Below, in pieces: positions 1 through 8,834 of a stretch of 60,816 nucleotides of DNA; positions within the stretch are counted from its first letter, which is position 1, and every line of letters starts with the position of its first letter. Where the stretch lies: assembly GCA_001296005.1 (NCBI GenBank), contig LJHR01000014.1:1-60816 (forward strand). Reading direction: 5' to 3'. Source of the stretch: an alpha proteobacterium AAP38 (GTDB lineage: Bacteria > Pseudomonadota > Alphaproteobacteria > Azospirillales > Azospirillaceae). The translations under genes were made by a program, and so were the position numbers. The notes under the pieces are model-generated. The model did no database searches. It was not told the DNA's origin and saw only the letters and a list, made by a program, of their open reading frames with translations.

Positions 1-597
1 GGGGGGGGGTATATGGCGGGCAGCCGGCTGCTGCTGCTGAATGCCCGGATTGATGAGAAACAGGTCATCGTCAGCAAGGCGGCACCGGTCCTGCCGGGTC
101 TGGCCCGGCAGATCGGCTGCATCGTTCAGCTTGGCACGCTGGAAAATGACATGGTGACCTACCGGTTGAAGGCCGGGCGCAGCGCCGATGCCTTGTTCAC
201 CAAGGTCGGGCAGCAGTTGGAGGCCTATTGTTCGGGCATGGGTAAGGTGCTGCTGGCCAACCTGCCGGAGGATGAGCGGGAAAAATACCTGGCCCTTGGC
301 CCCTTCGTTCCCCTGACACCCGCCACCATCACCGACCCCGATCACCTGCGCAGCACCCTGCGGCAGATCGCCATGACGGATGTCGCCCAGGATGAGGGGG
401 AGATCGTGCCCGATCTGCATTGCGTGGCGGTGCCCATCAAACGGCCCGACGGCAAGGTCCTGGCCGCCATTTCCGCCTCATATCGGGTGACAGAAGGCGA
501 AACGCCGGGGCGGTCGGACCTGATCGCCCCGCTGACCGCCGCGGCAATGACGATCAGTGCCCAGGTTTATGGCGATCCGTCGGATACCGTGGGCTGA
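1..597 (+). CDS. IclR-family transcriptional regulator, C-terminal part (cut by left edge)
   Basis: The frame is open to the left edge, so the N-terminal winged-helix DNA-binding domain lies outside the window; the first ATG inside is at 13. About 195 residues match the IclR effector-binding domain. Visible hallmarks are the segment GRSADALFTKVGQQLEAYC followed by SGMGKVLLANLP, and late in the protein LHCVAVPIKRPDGKVLAAIS, which lines the ligand pocket in this family. IclR proteins bind small catabolic metabolites. It lies about 200 bp before a TonB receptor gene on the same strand, so it may control the neighbouring uptake locus, but this is inferred from position only. The ligand cannot be told from sequence. 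Confidence 0.85.
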   Translation, partial: GGGYMAGSRLLLLNARIDEKQVIVSKAAPVLPGLARQIGCIVQLGTLENDMVTYRLKAGRSADALFTKVGQQLEAYCSGMGKVLLANLPEDEREKYLALGPFVPLTPATITDPDHLRSTLRQIAMTDVAQDEGEIVPDLHCVAVPIKRPDGKVLAAISASYRVTEGETPGRSDLIAPLTAAAMTISAQVYGDPSDTVG

Positions 598-697
598 CCA
601 CCAAACAGGTACACAACCAACAGGCAAATATCCCCGGTCCGGCAATGAGACTGCGCCGGCGGCTGCCGGCCCCTGCTTTCGCCCCTCCAAAGCATAT

Positions 698-714
698 TGT
701 ATTCTATAAGTACA
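698..714 (+). promoter_or_regulatory. 17-bp operator, copy 1 of the region 1 motif
   Basis: TGTATTCTATAAGTACA lies 87 bp before the TonB receptor start. The wider context (CATATTG before, TAATG after) closely matches the site at 7211. It is an imperfect inverted repeat (TGTAyTt / AAgTACA). A GntR or IclR regulator from this locus is the likely binder; this is inference. Confidence 0.55.
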
Positions 715-800
715 TAATGCTATCTTGCCTTCAGAACATCGCAACCCGGCAAGGGGAGCGGCCGACAGGTAGGCACAGACACAAATACGGGGATTCTGAC

Positions 801-2906
801 ATGAGGACGATGAAGGCTGGGGTGGCGCTGGGATTGGCACTGACAGGCCCGATGCTGTATTTTAACAATTCAAATGCTCAAGAAAAGGCGGATAGCAGCG
901 GCCCGCTGCTGGAAGAGATCATTGTGACCGCCGACCGCAAGAACAGCTTCGGCGCCGATTATGTGCAGGCCGGCACCTTCCGGGGCGCGCGCATGATGGA
1001 CACGCCGCTGACGGTGAACATCATGCCGCGCGACCTGCTGGACGCGCAGCAGGTGACCAGCATGGGCGACGCCGTGCGCAACACCGCCGGTGTCACCTTT
1101 TCCCAGGTCAGCCCCGCCGTTTACGCCAATCTGGCCATCCGCGGCATTCCCGTTGAAAACCGCAGCAATTACCGCATGAACGGTTCGCTGCCGATCGTGA
1201 ACCAGATCGACCTGCCGATGGAGGATAAGGAGCGGATGGAGGTGCTGAAGGGCGTCGCCTCGCTCTATTACGGGTTCACCACCCCTGCCGGCATCGTGAA
1301 CCTGACCATGAAACGGCCAACGGCAGAAGCGCTGAATGAAATCACGCTCAGCGGCAATCAGTTCGGTGGCGTCGGCGTCCATGCCGACATGTCCCGTCGT
1401 TTTGGGGAAGAGGATGAATTCGGCCTGCGCGTGAATGCCGTGCAGGGCTGGCTGGAAACCGGGGTGGACGCGGTGGAGGGGCACCGCAGCGTGGGTGCCG
1501 TCGCCTTTGACTGGGACCCGGTTGAAACGGTGAAAATCCGCCTGGATGCCGAATATATTGAGAAGAAGATCACGGAGACGGCGACCATCACCCTGCCCGC
1601 CGCCGTCAATGGCGTGACCATCCTGCCCCCGATGTGGGACCCGAAGAAAAGCCTGTCATCGGAATGGATGTATTCGGATGCCAACGAACTGAACCTGATG
1701 GCTCATGTCGAATGGCGTTTTGCCGAAAACTGGTCGATCACGGGTCAGGCTGGGCGGTCCGACCTGTCGCGCGACCGGCATTACAACACCTTCCGCAACT
1801 ATAACCTGACCACCGGGGCCGGCACGTTGCAGGTGCTGCTGTCCAACGGCAATGATTATGTGAACGAGAATTACCGCAGCGAACTGGCCGGCGCCTTTGA
1901 AACGGGGCCGCTGACCCATCAACTGTCCGTGGGTGGCACCATCAACACCCGCACGGCGGAAACGCCTAGCAACCCTACCGTCAATTACGCCCAGAATTAC
2001 TATAACCCCGTGCGCGTGGCCGAAACGCCGCTGCCGGCCCGCGTGGTGCCCAACCCGTCCAAGATCACGGACCAGGGTGCCTATATTTTCGACCGCATTT
2101 CCTATGAAAGCTGGATCGACCTGCTGGTCGGCGCCCGCTACACCGACTATCAGAACAAGTCGAAGACGGGCACGCCCTACAACACCACCAAGACCTCGCC
2201 CTCCTATGGCCTGGTGGTAAAGCCGCAGGACTGGATCAGCCTTTACGCCACCTATATCGAGGGGCTGGAGGAAGGCGGCGTCGCCCCGCTGACCGCCGCA
2301 AATGGCGGTGAGGTTCTGCCCCCCGCCATCTCCAAACAGAAGGAAGCCGGCGTCAAGATCGAGCCGCAGAAGGGCCTGATGGTCTCTTTGACCTATTTCG
2401 ACATTGACCGCGCCTCTTCCTTCCTCAACAGCGCCAACCGTTTTGTTCAGGATGGCCGCACCATCTACAAGGGCTGGGAAGCCAGCGCCACGGGTGAGGT
2501 GAGCGAACGCCTGTCAGTCTTTGCCACAGCCATGTATCTGGATGCGGCCCAGGAAAAGGCCGCCAGCACCGCCGTCATCGGCAAGCGTCCGGAAAACACG
2601 GCCAAATACACGGCGTCACTGTTTGCGGAGTATAAGCCGGAGGCGGTGGAAGGTCTGGGCGTCTCCGCCGGCCTGTTCTATGTCGGCAACCGCGCCATCA
2701 ATAATCAGAACACGGCCTTCATCGACGGCTACACCACCTATAATGCCGGCATCCGCTACAGCACCGATATTGCCGACCATCCCGTCACCTTCCGCCTGAA
2801 CGGGGAGAACCTGACGGGCAAGAAATACTGGGCGGCAACCGGGGCCAATCTGTTGAGCCCGGCCCTGCCCATGACGGTGAAGTTCGCGGTCACGACCCGG
2901 TTCTGA
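801..2906 (+). CDS. TonB-dependent siderophore receptor
   Basis: This outer-membrane receptor has about 701 residues. The ATG at 801 follows GGGGATTCTGAC and opens a signal peptide ending near SNAQ. A TonB box-like EEIIVTAD follows at about residues 30-40, then a plug domain with the motif LAIRGIPVENRSNYRMNG. The plug end LYYGFTTPAGIVNLTMKRP is the form typical of FhuA/FoxA-type ferric-siderophore receptors. The rest is a beta barrel ending in phenylalanine (VTTRF). There is no N-terminal STN domain, so it probably does not signal to an anti-sigma factor. A strong terminator follows, then a ferric reductase-like gene, which supports an iron-siderophore role. The exact siderophore is unknown. 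Confidence 0.88.
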   Translation: MRTMKAGVALGLALTGPMLYFNNSNAQEKADSSGPLLEEIIVTADRKNSFGADYVQAGTFRGARMMDTPLTVNIMPRDLLDAQQVTSMGDAVRNTAGVTFSQVSPAVYANLAIRGIPVENRSNYRMNGSLPIVNQIDLPMEDKERMEVLKGVASLYYGFTTPAGIVNLTMKRPTAEALNEITLSGNQFGGVGVHADMSRRFGEEDEFGLRVNAVQGWLETGVDAVEGHRSVGAVAFDWDPVETVKIRLDAEYIEKKITETATITLPAAVNGVTILPPMWDPKKSLSSEWMYSDANELNLMAHVEWRFAENWSITGQAGRSDLSRDRHYNTFRNYNLTTGAGTLQVLLSNGNDYVNENYRSELAGAFETGPLTHQLSVGGTINTRTAETPSNPTVNYAQNYYNPVRVAETPLPARVVPNPSKITDQGAYIFDRISYESWIDLLVGARYTDYQNKSKTGTPYNTTKTSPSYGLVVKPQDWISLYATYIEGLEEGGVAPLTAANGGEVLPPAISKQKEAGVKIEPQKGLMVSLTYFDIDRASSFLNSANRFVQDGRTIYKGWEASATGEVSERLSVFATAMYLDAAQEKAASTAVIGKRPENTAKYTASLFAEYKPEAVEGLGVSAGLFYVGNRAINNQNTAFIDGYTTYNAGIRYSTDIADHPVTFRLNGENLTGKKYWAATGANLLSPALPMTVKFAVTTRF

Positions 2907-2920
2907 CCAGCCGGTCCGGC

Positions 2921-2977
2921 ATAGTCTGCTGTCACGGGGCCGCCTTCGGGTGCCCAGTGACAGCAGACTATTTTATT
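2921..2977 (+). terminator. Strong Rho-independent terminator after the TonB receptor
   Basis: A perfect 15-bp stem (ATAGTCTGCTGTCAC paired with GTGACAGCAGACTAT) continues into a GC-rich inner stem with a TTCG-type loop and is followed by TTTATTC. It separates the receptor from the downstream reductase gene, so the latter needs readthrough or its own promoter close to the hairpin. Confidence 0.85.
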
Positions 2978-3009
2978 CATGCTACATTCTGCATGTCTTC
3001 GGGGGTGCC

Positions 3010-4995
3010 ATGAGGCTGCTGGCATGGGCGCACCGCTGGCTGGGTCTTCCCTTATCGCTGTTGCTACTGGTGCAGGCGCTGACGGGTGCCATCGTCCTGT
3101 TCAAGCATGAGGCGAATGATCTTCTGCACCACGCGGCCCTGACCGCCGACGGTGCCCCGCCTTTGCCGCTGCAAACCCTGGTCGGCGGGGTGCTGCGCGA
3201 CCGGCCCGATGCAAGGCTGCTGCGGATTGACTACCCGGAGACACCGGACGGCACCTATATCCTGCGCCTGGACCGGGGCGGCACCGAATGGCGCCTGTCG
3301 GTCGATCCCGGCACGGGACGGGTGAAGCGGGAGGCCACCGTCACCGGCTGGCCCATCGAGTGGCTTTTCGATCTGCATTACACACTGCTGCTGGGCAAGG
3401 ATGGGCAGACCATTGCGGGGCTCAGCGGTCTGGGCCTGCTAATCCTGTCCATCACGGGGCCTGTCCTCTGGTGGCGGGGGCGGCCGCGCGGGCGGGGCCT
3501 GTTCGCGGTTGCCGGCGATGGCGGGCAGGCGCGGTTTCTGCGCGACCTGCACCGCCTGACCGGCATTCTGGCCGCATTGCCCCTGACCATCCTGTCCTTC
3601 ACCGGGGTGATGGTGGCGCTGAAGATCTGGACCTCCGTCCTGGTCGGTGTCATCGCGCCTGTTTCGGGCAAGCCGGCGCCCCTTGTCGTTGCCCGTGCCG
3701 ACCAACCATTGCTGCCCCTGGACCGGATCATCGCCGCCGCGCGGGCCGACCGGCCCGGCGCCCCCATCCGCAATGTCCGCTTTCCCGGCGGCAGCGGTCG
3801 GGTGGTGCTGGTCTTTCTGGAGGATGAAACCGTCACCCGGCCTGACGCCACCTGGCAGGTCTGGCTGAACGCCTATGACGCCACCATCCTTGCCCGCTAC
3901 AGCGACGCGACGATGCCGGCGGGCAGCCGTTTCATGGAATGGATGCTGCCCATCCATACCGGATCCGCCGGGGGTCTGGCCCTGCGCCTGTTCTGGTGCC
4001 TGTCGGCCCTGGGGCTGGCGGGTCTGCTGGTCACGGGCGCCTGGGGCTGGCTGGCGCGACGCGACGGATCACCCCGCACTTTGCGCGTGGCCGCCGCCGA
4101 TCCGCTGTCGCCGGGCGTCATGGGGCTGCGCCTACGCCGGCCCTTCGGCCTGCCCGTGCGCGCCGAACCTGGCGCCCATATCGACCTGCATCTGGCTGGT
4201 GGTCTGATCCGGCAATACAGCCTGACCAACGCGCCGGGCGACCGGTCCGCCTATGCCATCGCGGTGCAGCTGGAACCCGCCGGGCGGGGCGGGTCGCGGG
4301 CCATGCATGCGCTGCGCGTCGGTGATCTGGTGCGTGTAGGCCCCCCGCGCAATAGTTTCCCGCTGGACCGCAGTGCGCCGCACCATCTGCTGCTGGCCGC
4401 CGGCATCGGCATCACGCCGATCATCGCCATGGCCGATGCCATGGCCGGGAATGGCGCATCCTTCAGCCTTCATTACGCAACGCGCGATGCCGCCGGTGTG
4501 CTGTTCGCCGACCGGCTTTGCCGCCTGGGGAACCGGGTGCATCTGTATCCCGCCGATGCCGTGCCCCGCCAACGCCTGGATATCCGGGCCGTGATGGCAT
4601 CGGTCCCACCCGGCACCCATGTGCAGGCCTGCGGCCCCGCCCGTTTCCTGGCCGACATAAGACAGGCCGCCGATGATCTGGGCTGGGACGGCGCGCGGGT
4701 GCATCTGGAGGGGTTTGCCCCGACGGGGCCGGGTGCCGATGCACAGCCGTTCCGCGCCCGGCTGCCCGATGGCCGCATCATCCAGGTCCCCGCGGATCAG
4801 ACCCTTGCCCAGGCCCTGACCGCCGCCGGTCTGCCCGTTGCCGTTTCCTGCGGCCAGGGTGTGTGCGGTACCTGCACCCTGCCCCTGCGGTCGGGCCACG
4901 CCCTGCACAAGGATCAGTGCCTGTCGCAAAAGGAACGCCAGACCCTGATCACCCCCTGCTGCTCCCGCGGCATCGGCGACATCGCAGTGGGATGA
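3010..4995 (+). CDS. PepSY-TM / FNR / 2Fe-2S ferredoxin fusion, probable ferric-siderophore reductase
   Basis: About 661 residues. The ATG at 3010 follows GGGGGT. Residues 1-370 form a PepSY-associated membrane domain with four predicted helices (first one HRWLGLPLSLLLLVQALTG) and conserved histidines in DLHYTLLLG and RDLHRLTG, possibly heme ligands. Residues about 375-600 are a ferredoxin-NADP reductase module with the FAD motif RQYSLTNAPGD, the NAD motif LLAAGIGITPI and CGPARFLADI. The C terminus is a plant-type 2Fe-2S ferredoxin (CGQGVCGTC plus a later Cys in KDQCLS). Electrons would pass NAD(P)H-FAD-FeS to the membrane domain to reduce Fe(III) released from or bound to a siderophore. The neighbouring receptor supports this. 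Substrate specificity is inferred. Confidence 0.85.
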   Translation: MRLLAWAHRWLGLPLSLLLLVQALTGAIVLFKHEANDLLHHAALTADGAPPLPLQTLVGGVLRDRPDARLLRIDYPETPDGTYILRLDRGGTEWRLSVDPGTGRVKREATVTGWPIEWLFDLHYTLLLGKDGQTIAGLSGLGLLILSITGPVLWWRGRPRGRGLFAVAGDGGQARFLRDLHRLTGILAALPLTILSFTGVMVALKIWTSVLVGVIAPVSGKPAPLVVARADQPLLPLDRIIAAARADRPGAPIRNVRFPGGSGRVVLVFLEDETVTRPDATWQVWLNAYDATILARYSDATMPAGSRFMEWMLPIHTGSAGGLALRLFWCLSALGLAGLLVTGAWGWLARRDGSPRTLRVAAADPLSPGVMGLRLRRPFGLPVRAEPGAHIDLHLAGGLIRQYSLTNAPGDRSAYAIAVQLEPAGRGGSRAMHALRVGDLVRVGPPRNSFPLDRSAPHHLLLAAGIGITPIIAMADAMAGNGASFSLHYATRDAAGVLFADRLCRLGNRVHLYPADAVPRQRLDIRAVMASVPPGTHVQACGPARFLADIRQAADDLGWDGARVHLEGFAPTGPGADAQPFRARLPDGRIIQVPADQTLAQALTAAGLPVAVSCGQGVCGTCTLPLRSGHALHKDQCLSQKERQTLITPCCSRGIGDIAVG

Positions 4996-4999
4996 AAAA

Positions 5000-5018
5000 G
5001 GGGGCCGAGGCCCCCTTA
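5000..5018. terminator. Bidirectional hairpin terminator between convergent genes
   Basis: GGGGGCC-GA-GGCCCCC is flanked by AAAAA on the left and TTAAT on the right. It lies between the reductase stop and the stop codon of the convergent amidohydrolase, so it can end transcripts from both sides. Confidence 0.65.
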
Positions 5019-6134
5019 ATCCAGATCATACCGCGTGTAGGAATGTGGACCGTAGGGACGTGGCGCCACCCACATGCGCCGTGCCGTGACATCCATCAGG
5101 ATGGTGGCAACGGTGGAGGAGGTCCGCCCCCCCGGGCCTGAGACAACGGAGCGGCAGACGGCGCGCGGCGCGCCCCAGCGATCCTGGAACGCTTCCTTCA
5201 GCGTCTCCAGCGTGATGGACCCGGCGGCGGCGCGCAGGTGCGCCTCCACCCGTCGGTCGCGGTACAGGCTGTCGGCATTGACCAGCAGGCTGCGGTCCTG
5301 AAGCTTGGCACGGGCCGGCGCGCTGACGAAATGGTTGGCATGGACCAGCAGCCCGCCCTCGGGCGCGATCCAGAATGCCTCGTCCGGCGTGGTTTCCAGA
5401 TCGATGGCATCGCCATCGGCGTGGCTGACCATCAGGTTGTTGGAAAAAGCGCGCGGGCTTTGCAGCACGGTCAACAGCGCGTCCGACAGATGCGTCTGCG
5501 ACAGCACGGCGCGGCGGATCAGGGGGATGGGCACACCGTCGCGGCTGCCATCCTTTTCGCATTCCAGGAAATTGCCGGTGATGGCCACGCCCGCACTGTT
5601 CAGGCCGGCCCGCGCCATCATGCCCGCTTCCACAAAGGTCAGGATGCGCGGCCCCGCTTCCGGGATGATGCGCAGGACCACACCGCAATCGGCGCATTCA
5701 TCGCGCCAGTCCCAGTTCTGCCCATGCAAAAGATGCCCGTCCGCCGTCACCGATGGCAGGGCGATGGCCCCGGTGCAGCCATCGGGTTCCGACCGCGCCA
5801 CTGCCGCCTTCGACAAACCGTATAACAGTTCGGTGCGGGCATTGATGGCGACAATATCCTCCACCGGCTCCCCCACCCCCTCGGCGATGCCGCGCATCTC
5901 CGCCATCTGCTCGGGATGGGATTTTTCCAGCCGTTCCTGGATACGCCGCGCCACGGTGCGGGCCTTTTCCCATTCAACGCCCTTGGCGTCGATGGCAGCG
6001 CGATAGATGGCAAGACAGACCGCGATCCGTTCCCCCGCCTGCACCCCATATTGGCGGCCACGCTCCATCGCGGGGCCTTCCAGCGTGATCAGGGGAAAGG
6101 GGACGGTTTCTGCCTGTGGCGGCAAGGGTTCCAT
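5016..6134 (-). CDS. C45-family N-terminal-nucleophile amidohydrolase/acyltransferase
   Basis: A 372-residue member of the isopenicillin-N acyltransferase-like (peptidase C45) family. The N-terminal part carries the usual motif GRQYGVQAGERI. The predicted autoprocessing site is G-Cys in DGCTGAIAL (about residue 119), where the Cys would become the N-terminal nucleophile after self-cleavage. Downstream motifs GQNWDWRDE, GMMARAGLNSAGVAITGN and the late SGPGGRTSSTVATILMD fit the family. Members cleave or form amide bonds of acylated amino compounds. No signal peptide is seen, so it acts in the cytoplasm. It is transcribed divergently from the GntR gene, with a shared operator motif between them. 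The substrate is unknown; a hydroxamate siderophore or N-acyl amine is an inference from context. Confidence 0.82.
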   Translation of the reverse strand: MEPLPPQAETVPFPLITLEGPAMERGRQYGVQAGERIAVCLAIYRAAIDAKGVEWEKARTVARRIQERLEKSHPEQMAEMRGIAEGVGEPVEDIVAINARTELLYGLSKAAVARSEPDGCTGAIALPSVTADGHLLHGQNWDWRDECADCGVVLRIIPEAGPRILTFVEAGMMARAGLNSAGVAITGNFLECEKDGSRDGVPIPLIRRAVLSQTHLSDALLTVLQSPRAFSNNLMVSHADGDAIDLETTPDEAFWIAPEGGLLVHANHFVSAPARAKLQDRSLLVNADSLYRDRRVEAHLRAAAGSITLETLKEAFQDRWGAPRAVCRSVVSGPGGRTSSTVATILMDVTARRMWVAPRPYGPHSYTRYDLD

Positions 6135-6170
6135 GGCGCATGCCCGACGGAGGTGAAAAGGATCGAATTG

Positions 6171-6187
6171 TATTATGATGAAACACA
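6171..6187 (-). promoter_or_regulatory. 17-bp operator, copy 2 (facing the amidohydrolase gene)
   Basis: On the minus strand this reads TGTGTTTCATCATAATA, 13 of 17 identical to the site at 12382. It lies 37 bp before the C45 gene start, in the divergent region shared with the GntR gene. Confidence 0.45.
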
Positions 6188-6218
6188 GTGCAAGTCAATC
6201 CGCCAGCGCCAATCAAAT

Positions 6219-6235
6219 TGGATTTTATCACGACA
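6219..6235 (+). promoter_or_regulatory. 17-bp operator, copy 3 (before the GntR gene)
   Basis: TGGATTTTATCACGACA matches the shared pattern TGnAyTTTATmAnnACA. It lies 32 bp before the GntR gene start, consistent with autoregulation. Confidence 0.5.
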
Positions 6236-6266
6236 AGATACTAGACTGACGGGGAACAAGCACCGG

Positions 6267-7190
6267 ATGCCCCGTATGACCACCGACATTGACGATCAGG
6301 ATGAACAGGAAACCAGCGGCCCGTCAAAGCTGCAGGCCGACCTGGCCGGGCAAATTGTCGATCATATCCGCCGTCACCGCCTGCCCGTCGGCCATCATTT
6401 CACCGAACTGGGTCTGGTGGAGGAATTCAAGGTCTCCCGCACGCCGGTGCGCGCGGCCCTGCGTCATCTGGCCGATCTGGGCATCCTGGAAACACAGCCG
6501 CGCCGTGGCTTTTTCCTGAAGGTGCCGTCGGACGCCATTGAATGGCAGGGCGGCGGCGGTCGCGCGGATGAGTTAGAGGATCTGTATCTGGCCATCGCCG
6601 CCGACCGCATGAAGGGCCATGTGGATGGCGAGGTGTCGGAGGCCGACCTGATGCGCCGCTACGGGGTGCCGCGCGGCACCCTGATCCGGGCGCTGAACCG
6701 CATGGCACAGGACGGCATCGTCGAACGCAAGATGGGCCATGGCTGGCAGTTCATGCCCACGCTGAACAGCGATGAGGCGCATGACGAAAGCTACCGTTTC
6801 CGCCTGCTGGTGGAACCGGCGGGCCTGCTGGAACCCAGCTTCACTCTGGACCGCGCCTGGGCAAGGCAGGTGCGTGAGGCACATGAAAAGGTGTTGTCGG
6901 GGGAGGTGAAGCCCACCGCCATGGAGTTCTTCGACATCAACGCCGAATTCCATGATTTCGTGGCCGCCTGTTCCGGCAACCGCTTCATCCACCAGTCGGT
7001 GCAGAACCAGAACCGCCTGCGCCGCCTGCTGTCCTATAACTGGTCTTATGGCGAGGATCGGGTGGTGGACAGTTGCCGCGAACATCTGGAAATCCTGCAC
7101 GCCCTGGAACGCGGGGATCAGGAATGGGCCGCCGCCCTGATGCGCCGCCATCTGACCGTCTCGTCCAAGGAACGGCCGGAGTTCGGGTGA
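6267..7190 (+). CDS. GntR-family regulator with two winged-helix motifs and an FCD-like domain
   Basis: About 307 residues from the ATG at 6267 (an alternative ATG in frame lies at 6276; GGGGAAC precedes both). The first GntR winged helix spans about residues 20-85 (FKVSRTPVRAALRHLADLGI, then a wing ETQPRRGFFL). A second, similar helix-turn-helix follows at about 110-170 (EADLMRRYGVPRGTLIRALN, then DGIVERKMGHGWQF). The C terminus resembles an FCD ligand domain, with EFHDFVAACSGNRFI and the late REHLEILHALERGD followed by LMRRHL. It probably responds to a metabolite of this locus and binds the repeated 17-bp motif; an operator copy lies before its own start. The doubled HTH is unusual for a GntR protein. 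Confidence 0.85.
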   Translation: MPRMTTDIDDQDEQETSGPSKLQADLAGQIVDHIRRHRLPVGHHFTELGLVEEFKVSRTPVRAALRHLADLGILETQPRRGFFLKVPSDAIEWQGGGGRADELEDLYLAIAADRMKGHVDGEVSEADLMRRYGVPRGTLIRALNRMAQDGIVERKMGHGWQFMPTLNSDEAHDESYRFRLLVEPAGLLEPSFTLDRAWARQVREAHEKVLSGEVKPTAMEFFDINAEFHDFVAACSGNRFIHQSVQNQNRLRRLLSYNWSYGEDRVVDSCREHLEILHALERGDQEWAAALMRRHLTVSSKERPEFG

Positions 7191-7210
7191 GCATCCCCCA
7201 CAAATCATAT

Positions 7211-7227
7211 TGCATTTCATAAATACA
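7211..7227 (+). promoter_or_regulatory. 17-bp operator, copy 4 (before the ABC transporter operon)
   Basis: TGCATTTCATAAATACA is the most symmetric copy: TGCATTT-CAT-AAATACA. The flanks CATAT before and TAGTA after match the site at 698. It lies 43 bp before the substrate-binding protein start. Confidence 0.6.
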
Positions 7228-7269
7228 TAGTACAAAGTACCTCTAGCGAACAACACGGGGGTACAGGGC

Positions 7270-8829
7270 ATGTCGCGCGGCTGGACAAGGGGTGCCTGGG
7301 CATTGGCGGCGCTGGCGGGCATGGTCCCGGTGGCGGCGGCGTCCGGCACCCTGACAGTTGCGCTTAATGCCGATATCCGTTCCACCGAACCGGGCGTGAA
7401 CCGTGACACCAACAGCGACATGGTCCTGGCCCAAGTGGTGGAGGGACTGGTGGCGACCCGCGCCGACCTGTCGGTGGCGCCCATGCTGGCCGACCGGGTG
7501 GACATGGCCGATGAGGGCCGCACCTATATCTTCCACCTGCGCGACGGCGTGCGCTTCCATGATGGAAGGGTGCTGCGGGCGGGTGATGTGCGCTGGTCCT
7601 GGGACCATTGGATGGACCCGGCCCGCAACTGGACCTGCCGCAGCTTTTATGACGGCACGGGCCGGGGGGTGAAGGTCCTGTCCGTGGACACGCCCGATGA
7701 TTTGACCGTGCGCTTCACCCTCGACCGGCCTTCCGCCGTCTTCCTGGCGCAGATGGCCAGCACGCAATGCCCGCTGGCTATCCTGTCCCCGTCCAGTGTC
7801 GGTGCCGATGGCCACTGGATCGCCCCCATCGGCACCGGCCCGTTCCGGCTGGGCGAATGGCGGCGCGGGCAATATGTCATGCTGGACCGGTTCGACGGCT
7901 ACAGCACGCGCAGCGATGAAGCCAGCGGTCTGGCCGGTGCCAAACAGGCATTGGTCGGACAGGTGAAGTTCCTGATCGTGCCCGACGTCACGACGTCGCA
8001 GACAGCACTGCTGTCGGGCGGGGTGGATATCATCCCGGCCCTGCCCGCCGCCGCCGGACAGGATCTGAAACGCTTCAGCGGTGTGCGGGTTCATGAACAG
8101 GAACTGCTCAGTTGGACCGTCCTGCTGCTGCAAAGCGATGATCCCGTCCTGTCGGATGTGCGCATCCGCCGCGCCGTTGCGCACGCCATCGACCGCGACG
8201 GCATCGCCATGGTGGCGACCAACCGTCTGGTGACGCCCAACCCGTCCGCCGTGCCGCGCGTGGCGCCACAGCATGGGCCGGCGCATGATGAATGGCCCAC
8301 CTATGACCCGGAAAAGGCCCGCGCCCTGCTGCGGGAGGCGGGCTATGCCGGGCAGCGCATCGTGGTGCAGACCAACCGGCGCTTTCCCAACATGTTCGAC
8401 AATGCCGTCCTGATCCATGCCTATCTGCGCGATGCCGGCTTCAATGCCGATCTGGCGGTACTGGACTGGGCCAGCCAGCTGTCGAACTATCAGAAGGGGC
8501 GCTATCAGCTCTCCTCCTTCTCCTATTCCGCCCGCTTTGATCCGGCCCTGACCTATGACGCGCTGATCGGTGACCGGGCCAAACGCGCCACGGCGCAATG
8601 GTACAGCGCACAGGCCGCCGCCCTGCTGGACCGCGCCAACCGCAGCGCGGATGAGGTCGAGCGTCAGGCCGCCTTTGATGCCTTGCACCATCAGATGGCG
8701 GCCGATGTGCCGATCATCGGGCTTTATAACGGCGTCGCCGTTGCGGCCACGCGGGCCAATGTCACTGGCTTTCACAATTGGGCCGCCAATCTGCCCGTTC
8801 TCTGGGGCGTCGCGAAGGAGGGGGAGTAA
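7270..8829 (+). CDS. ABC transporter substrate-binding protein (family 5, peptide type)
   Basis: A 519-residue periplasmic solute-binding protein. A signal peptide (MSRGWTRGAWALAALAG, cleavage near AAASG) is followed by the family 5 pattern: TLTVALNADIRSTEP, YIFHLRDGVRFHDG, and DVRIRRAVAHAIDRDGI in the second lobe. Family 5 proteins bind oligopeptides, opines, nickel chelates and other amine-rich ligands. It is the first gene of a 7270-12345 operon with two permeases and a fused ATPase, and an operator copy lies just before it. It likely captures the product or substrate of the neighbouring amidohydrolase; the ligand is not readable from sequence. Confidence 0.9.
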   Translation: MSRGWTRGAWALAALAGMVPVAAASGTLTVALNADIRSTEPGVNRDTNSDMVLAQVVEGLVATRADLSVAPMLADRVDMADEGRTYIFHLRDGVRFHDGRVLRAGDVRWSWDHWMDPARNWTCRSFYDGTGRGVKVLSVDTPDDLTVRFTLDRPSAVFLAQMASTQCPLAILSPSSVGADGHWIAPIGTGPFRLGEWRRGQYVMLDRFDGYSTRSDEASGLAGAKQALVGQVKFLIVPDVTTSQTALLSGGVDIIPALPAAAGQDLKRFSGVRVHEQELLSWTVLLLQSDDPVLSDVRIRRAVAHAIDRDGIAMVATNRLVTPNPSAVPRVAPQHGPAHDEWPTYDPEKARALLREAGYAGQRIVVQTNRRFPNMFDNAVLIHAYLRDAGFNADLAVLDWASQLSNYQKGRYQLSSFSYSARFDPALTYDALIGDRAKRATAQWYSAQAAALLDRANRSADEVERQAAFDALHHQMAADVPIIGLYNGVAVAATRANVTGFHNWAANLPVLWGVAKEGE

Positions 8830-8834
8830 CCGCC

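Noticed and set aside
1-9. Run of nine G at the left edge
   Set aside because: A homopolymer exactly at the window start is most likely a contig-end artefact or chance; it does not break the IclR frame.
7243-8775. Long minus-strand open frames opposite the binding protein, the dual ATPase (10750-12321), the dehydrogenase (13524-15191) and the large receptor (30406-33009)
   Set aside because: They mirror real genes in GC-rich DNA, have low-complexity His/Gln/Gly-rich products, no family motifs and no ribosome sites.
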